A stretch of DNA of 64,000 nucleotides from Clostridiales bacterium UBA1701 (lineage in GTDB: Bacteria; Bacillota; Clostridia; Oscillospirales; Oscillospiraceae). Made by a program: the position numbers and the translations under genes. The notes below the pieces were generated by a model. That model was given only the letters and a program-made list of their open reading frames with translations, was not told the DNA's origin and made no database searches. The stretch is from the NCBI GenBank assembly GCA_002320035.1, contig DCJL01000025.1:66318-130317 (forward strand). The letters are read 5' to 3'. Below, piece after piece: positions 15,787 to 24,784 of this stretch; position 1 is the stretch's first letter, and the number at the start of each line of letters is the position of its first letter.

Positions 15787-17014
15787 GCTTGTAGTAATCG
15801 GCGGTGGGGCCGCCGGAATGATGTGCGCCGCCACAGCGGCTGAACGGGGCGTAAAGGTGATCCTGCTGGAGCCAAACAGGCAGCTGGGCCGCAAGCTGAG
15901 AATAACCGGAAAAGGCCGCTGCAACCTGACCAATAACTGCGACATTAAGCAGTTTATGGCCAATATCCCCGGTGACGGCCGGTTCCTTTTCAGCGCTTTG
16001 AATCGCCTCTCTCCCAGAGATACCATTGCTTTTTTTGAAGAAAACGGCCTTCCGCTCAAGACAGAACGGGGAAACAGGGTTTTCCCCGCGTCCGATAACG
16101 CAAACGACGTGGCTGGGCTCATGGCGAGGCTTTGTGAGCGCCGGGGGGTGCAGGTGATACATAGCGCGGCCAGAGAGATCATCTGCGCCGGCTCCGCTGT
16201 CGCCGGGGTAAAAACGAATGAGGGTCTAATATGCTGTCGGGCAGCCGCCGTTTGCACCGGAGGGCTTTCCTACCCGCTGACCGGTTCCAGGGGCGCGGGC
16301 TATCAATTTGCCCTCTCTATGGGGCACAGCGTCACAAAAACGCGGCCCTCCCTCGTGCCCCTGGAGAGTTATGATGACTACTGCGCCGAGATGCAGGGCT
16401 TTGCGCCGAAAAATGTGTGCCTGTCGGTATATGAAGACAACAAGCTAATTTACAAAGAACTGGGCGAGATGCTTTTTACTCACTTCGGCGTCTCCGGCCC
16501 TCTTGTGCTCTCTGCCAGCTCCCATATGAGAAAGATCGGCGAGGCTGAATACAGGCTCGAGATCGACCTTAAGCCCGCGCTGGATGAGAAAAAGCTGGAC
16601 GCGCGGATCCTGCGGGACTTTGAGCAATATTCAAACAAAGAATTTAAAAATGCCCTCGGCGGCCTTGCGGGCAGGGCCATGATTCCTGTGCTGGTGCGTC
16701 TTTCCGGAATACCGGAAGACACCAAGGTTAACGCCGTGACCCGCCAGCAGCGGCAGGCCCTGGTACATCTTTTCAAGGCTTTTCCCGTCTCCGTAAGCGG
16801 CACAAGACCGATGGACGAGGCAATCGTCACCTCCGGCGGCGTGAGCACGAAGGAGATCAACCCCCGCACAATGGAGTCGAAACTTGTGAGCGGGCTTTAC
16901 TTCGCCGGCGAGGTTCTGGATCTTGACGGCTATACGGGCGGCTTCAATCTGCAGATCGCCTGGTCCACCGGCTTTGTTGCAGGAAAATCGGTTTTAAAGG
17001 ATGAAATACCATGA
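15767..17014 (+). CDS. BaiN/HI0933-like FAD-dependent oxidoreductase
   Basis: Flavoprotein of the HI0933/YhiN/BaiN family. N-terminal dinucleotide fold VVIGGGAAGMM (9-19), second motif GRKLRITGKGRCNLTN (about 43-58), and the C-terminal FAD contact LDLDGYTGGFNLQIAWSTG. 415 residues, full length. In one gut Clostridium a relative was assigned to bile-acid 7-dehydroxylation, but this family is widespread and the real substrate is usually unknown. Alternative start ATG 15776. Overlaps rluB by 20 bases and cmk by 4. Confidence 0.88.
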   Translation: MSAMETELVVIGGGAAGMMCAATAAERGVKVILLEPNRQLGRKLRITGKGRCNLTNNCDIKQFMANIPGDGRFLFSALNRLSPRDTIAFFEENGLPLKTERGNRVFPASDNANDVAGLMARLCERRGVQVIHSAAREIICAGSAVAGVKTNEGLICCRAAAVCTGGLSYPLTGSRGAGYQFALSMGHSVTKTRPSLVPLESYDDYCAEMQGFAPKNVCLSVYEDNKLIYKELGEMLFTHFGVSGPLVLSASSHMRKIGEAEYRLEIDLKPALDEKKLDARILRDFEQYSNKEFKNALGGLAGRAMIPVLVRLSGIPEDTKVNAVTRQQRQALVHLFKAFPVSVSGTRPMDEAIVTSGGVSTKEINPRTMESKLVSGLYFAGEVLDLDGYTGGFNLQIAWSTGFVAGKSVLKDEIP

Positions 17015-17712
17015 ACGGACATCTTTCAATCGCCATTGACGGCCCCTCCGGCGCGGGAAAGAGCAGCCTTGCCCGGCGCTGCGCCGCGGCATTCGGCTTT
17101 ATCTATGTGGACACCGGGGCAATATACCGCACGGTTGGCCTCGCCGCCCTGCGCCGGGGAATCGACCGGCGGGATGAGGGCGCGGTTTCAAAAATTTTGC
17201 CGCTGCTTAAGATAAGCATGGGCTATGACTGCCGTGGCGAACAGCGTATGTATCTGGATGGGGAGGATGTTTCGGAACAGATCCGTCTGCCGGAGGTCTC
17301 TATCTGCGCTTCGGATGTTTCCGCGCTGCCCTCTGTCCGGTCCTTCCTGCTGGATATGCAGCGGCAGATGGCCAGGGAGCACGATGTGATCATGGACGGA
17401 CGGGATATCGGCACTGTGGTCCTGCCGGAGGCGGAACTGAAAATTTACCTCACCGCCAGTGCTGGAGCCAGGGCCAGGCGCCGCCTTCTGGAGCTGGAGA
17501 AAAAAGGCATCCCCGCGGACTATGGCGAAGTCCTGCGGGATATAGAATACCGGGACCGGCAGGACTCGGAGCGGGCCGCCGCGCCGCTTAAGGCGGCGGG
17601 GGACGCGGTCCTTGTAGATACAAGCGAAATTGACTTCGAGGAGAGCTTTCGGCTGCTCTCAGGCATTATAAAGGAGAAGCTGGGCATCGGCCCGGAGGGG
17701 GCGGACAAATGA
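17011..17712 (+). CDS. cmk: Cytidylate kinase
   Basis: Phosphorylates CMP and dCMP with ATP. P-loop GPSGAGKSS at 11-19, then DTGAIYRTVGL and the CMP-kinase block DGRDIGTVVLPEAELKIYLTA; RRLLELEKKG closes the lid region. 233 residues, normal. Overlaps the flavoprotein stop (ATGA) and its own stop overlaps the next ATG. The cmk-ispH/rpsA order is typical of Clostridia and recalls the widespread cmk-rpsA pair. Confidence 0.97.
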   Translation: MNGHLSIAIDGPSGAGKSSLARRCAAAFGFIYVDTGAIYRTVGLAALRRGIDRRDEGAVSKILPLLKISMGYDCRGEQRMYLDGEDVSEQIRLPEVSICASDVSALPSVRSFLLDMQRQMAREHDVIMDGRDIGTVVLPEAELKIYLTASAGARARRRLLELEKKGIPADYGEVLRDIEYRDRQDSERAAAPLKAAGDAVLVDTSEIDFEESFRLLSGIIKEKLGIGPEGADK

Positions 17713-19763
17713 AGGAACTTAGAGTAGCCCGGAGCGCGGGATTCTGTTTTGGCGTGCGCCGCTCTGTGGAGCTGGCGGAGGAGCTGATGGAAAGATCCGG
17801 ACCCTCCGCAAGTCTCGGGCAGCTCATACATAATGAGGATGTTGTGGCGGCTCTTGAAAAAAAAGGCCTGCATGTTATTGATTCCCCCGAGCAGGCAAAG
17901 GCTGGGGAACCTGTGCTTATCCGTGCCCACGGCGTCTCGAGAGCAGTATATGCCCGGCTGGAAGAGGCCGGCGCGCAGGTTACAGATGCCACCTGCCCGA
18001 AGGTGAAGGCAATCCACAAAATTGTCAGCCGGGCAGGGGGAGAGGGGCGTTTTGTCATTATAATAGGCATGCGCAGGCACCCGGAGGTTGAGGCCATCTG
18101 CGGCTGGTGCGGTGAACACGCGGTGTTTGAAAACGCGGCAGAACTGGGCGCCTGGCTTCAGGAAAATGAGCAATTTTGGAAAAAACCAATAACAGTGGTC
18201 GTTCAAACCACGCAGACACGCAGTAATTTTACCGAATGTTGTGCTTTAATAAAAAAAAGATGTACAAACGCCGAAATATCTGATACAATATGCCTTGCTA
18301 CGTTCACGCGGCAGGAGGAGGCGGCAAGCCTTGCAGCCGGGTGTGACGCGATGGTGGTCATTGGCGGAAAGCACAGCGCCAACAGCCTGCATTTGGCTCA
18401 GATTTGCCGGGAGCAGTGCTCCAATGTTCAGTTCATAGAGCGAACAGAGGACTTGGAGCTGGACAGGCTCAAAACCGCTGACATCGTCGGGCTCACAGCC
18501 GGGGCATCCACGCCCGCATGGATAATTAAGGAGGTAAGAAACAAAATGAGCGACGAAATCAAAATTGAAGAATCCGCAGTAGAGAAGGAGATGTCCTTCG
18601 ATGAAATGCTGGAGGAGACTCTCAAAACGATATATAATGGAGATAAGGTAACCGGAACCGTTGTTGCAATTACCGGTACTGAGATCAGCGTTGATCTTGG
18701 CGCCAAGTATTCCGGCTTCATCCCCACCACCGAGTTTACCGATGACGGCATCAAAGTCGAAGATGCCGTCAAGGTTGGCGACACCATTGAAGCCGTAGTT
18801 GTCAGAGTCAACGACATTGAGGGTACTGTGATGCTCTCCAAGAAGCGTCTGGATGCCGCAAAGATCTGGAACGATGTTGAGGCCGCCGTTGAGGACGGCA
18901 CCGTTATGGAGGGTGTTGTCACAGAGGAAAACAAGGGCGGTGTTGTTGTCAGCATAAAGGGCGTGCGCGTGTTTGTTCCCGCCTCTCAGACCGACCTGCC
19001 CAGAGAGGCAGAGCTGTCCCAGCTGCTTAAAAAGACCGTTCGTCTCAAGATCACCGAGGTCAACAAGGCCCGCAAACGCGTTGTTGGCTCCATCCGCCGC
19101 GTTGCCCAGGCCGAGCGCCGCGAGCGTACCGAGGCGATCTGGAACGAGATTGAGATCGGCAAAAAGTATCAGGGCGTTGTCAAGTCCCTGACCAGCTACG
19201 GCGCCTTTGTGGACATCGGCGGCATCGACGGCATGGTTCATGTATCCGAGCTGAGCTGGGGCCGTATTCACCAGCCTTCCGAGGTCGTCTCCGTTGGCGA
19301 CGAGATCGAGGTCTATGTTATCAACTTCGACAGAGAGAAACGTAAGATTTCCCTGGGCTACAAGGATCCCGACGGTAACCCCTGGGCGCAGTTTACTTCC
19401 AGATACAGCGTTGGCAGCGTGGCCCAGGTCACCGTTGTTAAGCTTATGCCTTTCGGCGCCTTTGCCGAGGTCCTTCCCGGCGTTGACGGCCTGATCCATA
19501 TCAGTCAGATCGCCAACCGCCGCATCGGAAAGCCTGAGGACGTGCTCACCGTAGGCGATGTTGTGGAAGCCAAGATCACCGCCATTGACGAGGATAAGCA
19601 TAAGATCTCTCTGTCTATCCGCGCCCTGTCCGAGCCTGCCCCCGCTGCCGCCGTTGAGGAAGAAGAGTATGAGGAGCCCGCCCGGAACAGCCGCGAGGAC
19701 GCGCTGGTTTACGAAGTTTCCGCCACCGGCGAGGCCACCGGCTTTGCTCCCGAGGAAGACTGA
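17709..19763 (+). CDS. ispH: IspH-ribosomal protein S1 fusion
   Basis: Bifunctional 684-residue protein. Residues 1-279 are 4-hydroxy-3-methylbut-2-enyl diphosphate reductase, the last step of the MEP isoprenoid pathway: iron-sulfur Cys13 (FCFGV), Cys97 (ATCPK) and the third Cys in TICLATFTRQ, plus His/Glu of RHPEVE and TAGASTP. Residues from about 311 hold four S1 RNA-binding domains (starts near 311, 397, 480, 566) and an acidic tail, matching a short S1. The fusion is known in Clostridia. At the junction, AAGGAGG and an in-frame ATG (18546) could also give free S1. Codon use shifts to GTT/GTC-rich, highly biased codons in the S1 half. Confidence 0.96.
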   Translation: MKELRVARSAGFCFGVRRSVELAEELMERSGPSASLGQLIHNEDVVAALEKKGLHVIDSPEQAKAGEPVLIRAHGVSRAVYARLEEAGAQVTDATCPKVKAIHKIVSRAGGEGRFVIIIGMRRHPEVEAICGWCGEHAVFENAAELGAWLQENEQFWKKPITVVVQTTQTRSNFTECCALIKKRCTNAEISDTICLATFTRQEEAASLAAGCDAMVVIGGKHSANSLHLAQICREQCSNVQFIERTEDLELDRLKTADIVGLTAGASTPAWIIKEVRNKMSDEIKIEESAVEKEMSFDEMLEETLKTIYNGDKVTGTVVAITGTEISVDLGAKYSGFIPTTEFTDDGIKVEDAVKVGDTIEAVVVRVNDIEGTVMLSKKRLDAAKIWNDVEAAVEDGTVMEGVVTEENKGGVVVSIKGVRVFVPASQTDLPREAELSQLLKKTVRLKITEVNKARKRVVGSIRRVAQAERRERTEAIWNEIEIGKKYQGVVKSLTSYGAFVDIGGIDGMVHVSELSWGRIHQPSEVVSVGDEIEVYVINFDREKRKISLGYKDPDGNPWAQFTSRYSVGSVAQVTVVKLMPFGAFAEVLPGVDGLIHISQIANRRIGKPEDVLTVGDVVEAKITAIDEDKHKISLSIRALSEPAPAAAVEEEEYEEPARNSREDALVYEVSATGEATGFAPEED
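18528..18548 (+). promoter_or_regulatory. Internal ribosome binding site and ATG at the IspH/S1 junction
   Basis: AAGGAGGT (18528-18535) lies 11 bases before an in-frame ATG at 18546 (residue 280, MSDEIK). This is as strong as true gene starts nearby and would allow S1 to be made separately from IspH. Confidence 0.65.
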
Positions 19764-19780
19764 TTCTCATTAAACATAAA

Positions 19781-19808
19781 GCTCTCCCGATTTTCGGGAG
19801 AGTTTTTT
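19781..19808 (+). terminator. Terminator after ispH-rpsA
   Basis: CTCTCCCGA (19782-19790) pairs with TCGGGAGAG (19794-19802), 3-base loop, then six T. Textbook intrinsic terminator closing the long 10.6-19.8 kb array. Confidence 0.92.
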
Positions 19809-19856
19809 GAATTTTCGGAAACTGCCGTTAGATGCAGACCTAAATGGAGAAGCAGA

Positions 19857-20333
19857 ATGGAAATAATCCTTGCGTATGACAGACCTGACGAGGTCAGGGC
19901 TCTTGTTAAAGAATACACGGAAGCCATAATGTCCCAGGGGGACGATGTGCGGCGCTGCCTGTCTGTGCAGCATTTGGATGATGAACTTGCGGATATGAAT
20001 CGGAAATACGCCCTGCCCTACGGCAGGATTTACCTTGCCTTGGTTGACGGCAGGGCCGCAGGCTGCGCCGTTCTTTTTCCAAACGATAATGACTTCTGTG
20101 AGATAAAACGGCTGTATGTAAGGCCGGAGTTCAGAGGCAGGCACATCAGCAGGGCTTTGGCAGAAAAAATCATTGAAGAGGCTGGGAAAATAGGCTACCG
20201 CTATATGCGCCTGGACACATTCCCTTCCATGACTGCAGCGATAAAGCCCTATGAAAGCCTTGGATTCTATACAATTGAGAGATACAATGAAAACCCCGCC
20301 GAAAGCGCGATTTTTATGCAAAAGGATCTTTAA
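19857..20333 (+). CDS. GNAT family N-acetyltransferase
   Basis: 158-residue acetyl-CoA-dependent N-acetyltransferase. The acetyl-CoA motif A is IKRLYVRPEFRGRHISRAL (about 82-100), with the later YESLGFYTI block typical of GNATs that act on small molecules or amino termini. Substrate unknown. Stand-alone gene between two terminators, with GGAG about 9 bases before the ATG. The N-terminal half is variable, as usual. Confidence 0.88.
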   Translation: MEIILAYDRPDEVRALVKEYTEAIMSQGDDVRRCLSVQHLDDELADMNRKYALPYGRIYLALVDGRAAGCAVLFPNDNDFCEIKRLYVRPEFRGRHISRALAEKIIEEAGKIGYRYMRLDTFPSMTAAIKPYESLGFYTIERYNENPAESAIFMQKDL

Positions 20334-20431
20334 ATTCAGTGCATATGGCGCGTTCTGAGCAAGCGGCTTTGTCCCGGATGTATAATCCGCGCATGCGCGG
20401 TGGTTCACTGTGATTCAAGCCAAATACAGAC

Positions 20432-20470
20432 AAAAATCAGGCATCCCGCACGGCGGGACGCCTGATTTTT
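20432..20470. terminator. Bidirectional terminator between GNAT and hydrolase genes
   Basis: AAAAATCAGGC and GCCTGATTTTT flank an inner TCCCG/CGGGA stem, giving A-run, stem and T-run in both directions between convergent genes. Confidence 0.9.
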
Positions 20471-20477
20471 AGATTAT

Positions 20478-21419
20478 TCAGCTTATTTTGGGAAGCTTTT
20501 CGTTCAGCCAGTCCAAAACGTCGGCAAAAACCTGCTCCCGGTTTGTCTCATTCAGCATTTCATGCCGGCCGCCGGGGTAAAGGCGGATAAACACATCCCG
20601 CAGACCGGCACTGCAAAACGCGCGATAGGCCCGTTCAACGCCGGCACCGTAATCTCCTACGGGGTCTTTGTCACCGGACATGAAGTAAACCGGCGCTTCC
20701 TTATTCATAAGGTCGATATTTTTCTGGTCGGTGACAAATTTGATACCGCCCATCATATCCCTGTAAAGGCTGGCCTTTGCGACAAAGCCGCAGAGGGGGT
20801 CGGCAATATATTTTCTTACGTTTTCATAGTCCCGGCTGAGCCAGTCAAAATCCGTCATGGGGAAGGGAACCTTTCGGTTGTAGGTCCCAAAGGCCATATC
20901 GTTGAGGAGCTTGCCATCAGCTCTGGGACCGCCCAGTTTAACGGCGGCTTTTGCTGCGGCAAGACCGGCGAGCACCAGAGCCTTCGACTGATGCCCGGTT
21001 CCGCTGAGAATGACGGCATCATACTTTCCGGGATTTTTTATGATATAAGTGCGGGTCAGGAAGCTGCCCATGCTGTGGCCAAAGAAGATATATGGCAGGT
21101 CGGGGTATTGTGCGCGCATGATCTCCCGAAGCCGGTCCATATCCTTCACAACGCTGTCCCAGCCGTGCTCCGGGGCGAAAAAGCCCAGGTCAGAGAGGTT
21201 TTCGGCGGTCTTGCCGTGGCCCAGATGGTCATTCCCGGCAACAACAAAGCCGTTTTCCGCAAGAAAGGACATAAAATCGTCATAGCGCTCAATATATTCC
21301 GCAATGCCATGGGCAATCTGAATCACTGCCCTGGGAGCCCCGTCCGGCAGGCATTTGCGGGCGTGCACCCGGTTCATTCCCGTGCTGGAACTGAAGTAGA
21401 AATCCTGAAAAATGGGCAT
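20478..21419 (-). CDS. Alpha/beta hydrolase, monoacylglycerol-lipase-like
   Basis: 313-residue hydrolase of the serine aminopeptidase S33/lysophospholipase group. Nucleophile elbow GHSMG (about 115-119), acid in MSGDKDPVG (about 254) and the His in PGGRHEMLNE (about 288) complete the triad. The oxyanion region QIAHGIAEYIERY resembles bacterial monoacylglycerol lipases. No signal peptide, so cytosolic. AGGAGGATATTACC precedes the ATG at 21419, and a good promoter lies upstream. Real ester substrate unknown. Confidence 0.9.
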   Translation of the reverse strand: MPIFQDFYFSSSTGMNRVHARKCLPDGAPRAVIQIAHGIAEYIERYDDFMSFLAENGFVVAGNDHLGHGKTAENLSDLGFFAPEHGWDSVVKDMDRLREIMRAQYPDLPYIFFGHSMGSFLTRTYIIKNPGKYDAVILSGTGHQSKALVLAGLAAAKAAVKLGGPRADGKLLNDMAFGTYNRKVPFPMTDFDWLSRDYENVRKYIADPLCGFVAKASLYRDMMGGIKFVTDQKNIDLMNKEAPVYFMSGDKDPVGDYGAGVERAYRAFCSAGLRDVFIRLYPGGRHEMLNETNREQVFADVLDWLNEKLPKIS

Positions 21420-21461
21420 GGTAATATCCTCCTTTTTGTGTTATAGTCTCTTTATAAAAGA

Positions 21462-21490
21462 ATTTTACACTGGCGGCGTCGCTTAGTCAA
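21462..21490 (-). promoter_or_regulatory. Promoter of hydrolase gene
   Basis: Minus strand TTGACT (21490-21485), 17-base spacer, TAAAAT (21467-21462); 43 bases before the ATG. Confidence 0.7.
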
Positions 21491-21517
21491 TGGACAAAAC
21501 AATGGAGATTGCACAGG

Positions 21518-21946
21518 ATGAACGTTTATATCAAGTATTTTGTACCCGATCTTGTTAAGATTGAAAAAATAGCCAAGGGGGATTGGATTGACCTTCGTGC
21601 GGCGGAGGATACAGAGCTGAAAGCGGGGGAATTCCGGCTTATTCGCCTGGGCGTCGGTATGGTCCTGCCGGAAGGCTATGAGGCCCAGGTAGCCCCCCGC
21701 AGCAGCACCTTTAAAAACTTCGGCATTATCCAGACCAACGGCATTGGTGTTATCGACAACTCGTACTGCGGCGATCAGGACGAATGGCGTATGCCCGCCT
21801 ATGCGCTGAGGGATACGGTCATTCGTAAAAATGATAGAATATGTCAGTTCCGCATCGTCGAAAAACAACCGGCCTTTACCTTTCAGGAGGTGGAACGCCT
21901 GAAGGCGGAAAGCCGGGGCGGTTTTGGCTCCACAGGAATAGAATAA
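21518..21946 (+). CDS. dut: dUTP diphosphatase
   Basis: Hydrolyses dUTP to dUMP, keeping uracil out of DNA and feeding dTMP synthesis. Trimeric-type motifs are present: APRSSTF (motif 2), [17 protein letters not shown] (motif 3, substrate Asp and Tyr), RICQFRIV (motif 4) and the glycine-rich RGGFGSTG tail (motif 5). 142 residues. ATG 21518 has GGAG 10 bases upstream; a TTG nine bases earlier is less likely. Divergent from the hydrolase and followed by a strong terminator. Confidence 0.95.
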   Translation: MNVYIKYFVPDLVKIEKIAKGDWIDLRAAEDTELKAGEFRLIRLGVGMVLPEGYEAQVAPRSSTFKNFGIIQTNGIGVIDNSYCGDQDEWRMPAYALRDTVIRKNDRICQFRIVEKQPAFTFQEVERLKAESRGGFGSTGIE

Positions 21947-21951
21947 ATATA

Positions 21952-21987
21952 CTGCCGCCCGCGGATTATTCCGCGGGCGGCAGTTTT
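21952..21987 (+). terminator. Terminator after dut
   Basis: Perfect 13-bp GC-rich stem (21952-21964 with 21971-21983, 6-base loop) followed by TTTT. The stretch after it to the ackA stop (21988-22116) shows no gene. Confidence 0.88.
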
Positions 21988-22116
21988 ATGCGCGTTAAGA
22001 GAAGGCTGGGCCATTATCGGTGGATGCATCTAGGAACAGCAAAGCGATATGTCATTGACGCGGCCCGGTTTCGCCTAAAACGGAATGGCTTCCCGTATTG
22101 GGAATTAAAGGCTGCT

Positions 22117-23313
22117 TCAGCCCACGATGTCGCGGGTATCCCTGGCGATGACCAGCTCCTCGTTGGTGGGGATGACAAAGACCTTGACCTTGGAGTCGGG
22201 AGTGGAGATCATGATATCCTCGCCACGCTTGGCGTTGGCCTCGTCATCGATCTTCACGCCCAGATAGCCGAAATATTCGGCGATGGCAGCCCGGGAGGAC
22301 TTGCTGTTTTCGCCTACGCCGGCAGTGAAAATAATGGCATCCACGCCGTTCATGGCGGCGACATAGGAGCCGGCCACCTTGGCCACCCAGTAGTGGAACA
22401 TATCCAGCGCAAGAGCGGCACGCTCGTTGCCCTCTTCGGCAGCATTGTCAAGGTCGCGGAAGTCGGAGGACACGCCGGAAACGCCAAGCACGCCGGACTT
22501 CTTGTTGAGAATATTCAGCATCTCGTCTATATTATAGCCGTACTTGTTCATAATGAACTGGATAACGCCGGCGTCCAGATCGCCGCAGCGGGTGCCCATG
22601 GGCAGACCCACCAGAGGGGTGAATCCCATGGAGGTGTCAACGCACTTGCCGCCGTCGATGGCGCAGATGGAAGAGCCGTTGCCCATATGGCAGGAGACGA
22701 TCTTCAGCTCTTCAATGGGCCTGCCCATAAGCTCGGCGCAGCGGGAAGAGACATAGCGGTGGGAAGTGCCATGGAAGCCGTAGCGGCGGATCCCGTCGTT
22801 CTTATAATACTCATAAGGAACGGCGTACATGTAGGCTTTGCCGGGCATGGTCTGATGGAAAGCGGTGTCAAACACGGCGACCATGGGCACATCGCCCATA
22901 ACCGCTTTGCAGGCGTTGATGCCGGTGATGTTGGCGGGGTTGTGCAGAGGGGCAAAGGGGGTGCACTCCTCAAGGGCAGCCATAACGGCTGCATCAATTT
23001 TCACGGAGCTTGCAAACTTTTCACCGCCGTGAACAACGCGGTGGCCCACAGCGTCGATCTCCTTCATGGAGGAGACAACGCCGTATTCGGCGCTGGTAAG
23101 CTTGTCAATAACCGCGGCAATGGCCTCGGAATGAGTGGGCAGGGGGAGGTCCTCATTGAAAACGGGCTTATTGCCCACAAGAGGGCTGTGCTTCAGGTGG
23201 CCGTCGATTCCGATGCGCTCGCAAAGGCCCTTGGCCATGACCTTCTCGGTTTCCATGTCGATAAGCTGGTACTTGAGGGAGGAGCTGCCTGCGTTGATGA
23301 CAAGAATTTTCAT
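22117..23313 (-). CDS. ackA: Acetate kinase
   Basis: Converts acetyl phosphate and ADP to acetate and ATP, the energy-yielding end of acetate fermentation. N-terminal phosphate-binding [10 protein letters not shown] (about 4-13), [22 protein letters not shown] and [10 protein letters not shown] are all family hallmarks. 398 residues, normal. ATG 23313 is fixed by AAAGGA and by the conserved start; in-frame codons further upstream fall in the AT-rich promoter. No pta is adjacent. Divergent from tmcAL, an acetate-using enzyme. Confidence 0.98.
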   Translation of the reverse strand: MKILVINAGSSSLKYQLIDMETEKVMAKGLCERIGIDGHLKHSPLVGNKPVFNEDLPLPTHSEAIAAVIDKLTSAEYGVVSSMKEIDAVGHRVVHGGEKFASSVKIDAAVMAALEECTPFAPLHNPANITGINACKAVMGDVPMVAVFDTAFHQTMPGKAYMYAVPYEYYKNDGIRRYGFHGTSHRYVSSRCAELMGRPIEELKIVSCHMGNGSSICAIDGGKCVDTSMGFTPLVGLPMGTRCGDLDAGVIQFIMNKYGYNIDEMLNILNKKSGVLGVSGVSSDFRDLDNAAEEGNERAALALDMFHYWVAKVAGSYVAAMNGVDAIIFTAGVGENSKSSRAAIAEYFGYLGVKIDDEANAKRGEDIMISTPDSKVKVFVIPTNEELVIARDTRDIVG

Positions 23314-23354
23314 TGTACGGTTCCTTTCTATTGTAAATGCTGCGAAAATTAAGT

Positions 23355-23383
23355 AGAATACATACATCTCTATTTTAATACAA
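23355..23383 (-). promoter_or_regulatory. Promoter of ackA
   Basis: Minus strand TTGTAT (23383-23378), 17-base spacer, TATTCT (23360-23355), about 42 bases before the start. Confidence 0.5.
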
Positions 23384-23425
23384 ATAACAGAAAACGCAAG
23401 TACTTTTTCGTTTGGAGTGGTACAA

Positions 23426-24634
23426 ATGAGCATAATCGGCATAGTCTGCGAATATAATCCTTTTCATAATGGGCATGAATACCATATTGCCATGAGCAAA
23501 AAAAAGCTGGGTGAGGATGCTTCCATAGTCTGCGTCATGTCCGGGGATTTTGTACAGCGGGGCGAGGCCGCCATGTATTCCAAGTACGCCCGGGCTGAGG
23601 CTGCCTGCCGCTGCGGGGTGGATCTGGTACTTGAACTGCCGCTGCCCTGGTGCCTGTCCTCGGCGGAGGGCTTTGCCAGAGGTGCCGTGGGCCTGCTGTG
23701 GGGGCTTGGAGCCGGTTACATCAGCTTTGGCAGCGAGTGCGGGGAGACGGAGCCTCTGGAGGAGATTGCCCAGACACTGCTGGATCCGGCCGTGAACGCC
23801 AGGGTCCGGGAAATATTAAATGAAAACGCCAGCTTGTCCTATGCCGCCGCCCGGCAGATTGCGGCAGAAGAACGGCTGGGTGAGCTGGCGGGCCAGCTTG
23901 AACTGCCCAACAACATTCTGGCTGTGGAATATATCAAGGCCATTTACGATCTGCGCCTGGAGATGAAACCAATGACCGTGCGCCGCTTCGGAGCGGGGCA
24001 TGATGTGTCCGGGGATGGCCGTGGACCCCGCTCCGCCTCGGAACTGCGGCGGCTGATTTCATCAGGGAAGGATACCGGGGAGCATATTCCCTCTGCTGCC
24101 GCCTCTGTGTACGCCCGTGAGCGGGAGCGGGGGAGAGAGCTTGCGGACAGGGCGCTTTTTGAAACCGCTATGCTCTCAAGGCTCAGGATGCTGTCCCAGG
24201 AAGACTTTCTTGCCCTGCCCGACGCCGGAGACGGTGCCGGAGCGCGGCTTTGCAGGGCCGCCCGGGAGGAGGCGAGCCTTGATGCGGTGCTGGCTGCCGC
24301 CAAGACCCGGCGCTACGCCCTTTCCCGTATCCGTCGTATGTGCCTGTGCGCCTGCCTGGGCGTGAAGGCCGGAATGAACACGGGGACCCCGCCCTATGCC
24401 AGAGTTCTGGCTGCAAACGAGAAGGGCCGGGCCATTATCCGCGCCCAAGGCGGCGCGGAAGGCCTGGAAATCCTTACAAAGCCCGCTGCTGTTAAGAATA
24501 TGTCCGCTGAGAGCGGCCGCCTGTTTGCTATGGGCGCCTCCGCTCATGATATGTTTGTGCTTGGGTACAGAGCCCCCGGTGAGCGGCGGGGGGGCGAGGA
24601 CTGGAGAACAGGTCCCGTAATTGTGAATAATTAG
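23426..24634 (+). CDS. tmcAL: tRNA(Met) cytidine acetate ligase TmcAL (YlbM, DUF795)
   Basis: Makes N4-acetylcytidine at the wobble base of elongator tRNA-Met using ATP and free acetate. The nucleotidyltransferase HxGH-type motif is NPFHNGH (about 9-15), followed by [10 protein letters not shown] and [16 protein letters not shown], all typical of YlbM/TmcAL. 402 residues, full length. ATG 23426 has GGAG 9 bases upstream; a GTG three codons earlier is possible. Head-to-head with ackA, which produces acetate and ATP. Confidence 0.93.
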   Translation: MSIIGIVCEYNPFHNGHEYHIAMSKKKLGEDASIVCVMSGDFVQRGEAAMYSKYARAEAACRCGVDLVLELPLPWCLSSAEGFARGAVGLLWGLGAGYISFGSECGETEPLEEIAQTLLDPAVNARVREILNENASLSYAAARQIAAEERLGELAGQLELPNNILAVEYIKAIYDLRLEMKPMTVRRFGAGHDVSGDGRGPRSASELRRLISSGKDTGEHIPSAAASVYARERERGRELADRALFETAMLSRLRMLSQEDFLALPDAGDGAGARLCRAAREEASLDAVLAAAKTRRYALSRIRRMCLCACLGVKAGMNTGTPPYARVLAANEKGRAIIRAQGGAEGLEILTKPAAVKNMSAESGRLFAMGASAHDMFVLGYRAPGERRGGEDWRTGPVIVNN

Positions 24635-24679
24635 CAAAATTGCATAATTATATTATTTTAATTTGAGCATAATGCGGCG

Positions 24680-24708
24680 TTGCAATTTAGCGAATCATCG
24701 TGCATAAT
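24680..24708 (+). promoter_or_regulatory. Promoter of livJHMGF
   Basis: TTGCAA (24680-24685), 17-base spacer, CATAAT (24703-24708), giving a leader of about 70 bases before livJ. The leader holds a CCGGGAA/TTCCCGG stem (24721-24727 with 24754-24760) just before the ribosome binding site. Confidence 0.65.
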
Positions 24709-24784
24709 TTATATATCGCTCCGGGAAAACAAGCGTCTTTCGTGGACGGACAATTCCCGGGCAAACAATAAGGGAGGACATAAA

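Noticed and set aside
21841..23352. 503-residue plus-strand open frame
   Set aside because: Antisense to ackA; translation is Gly/His/Val-rich without recognisable motifs, while ackA is fully convincing.
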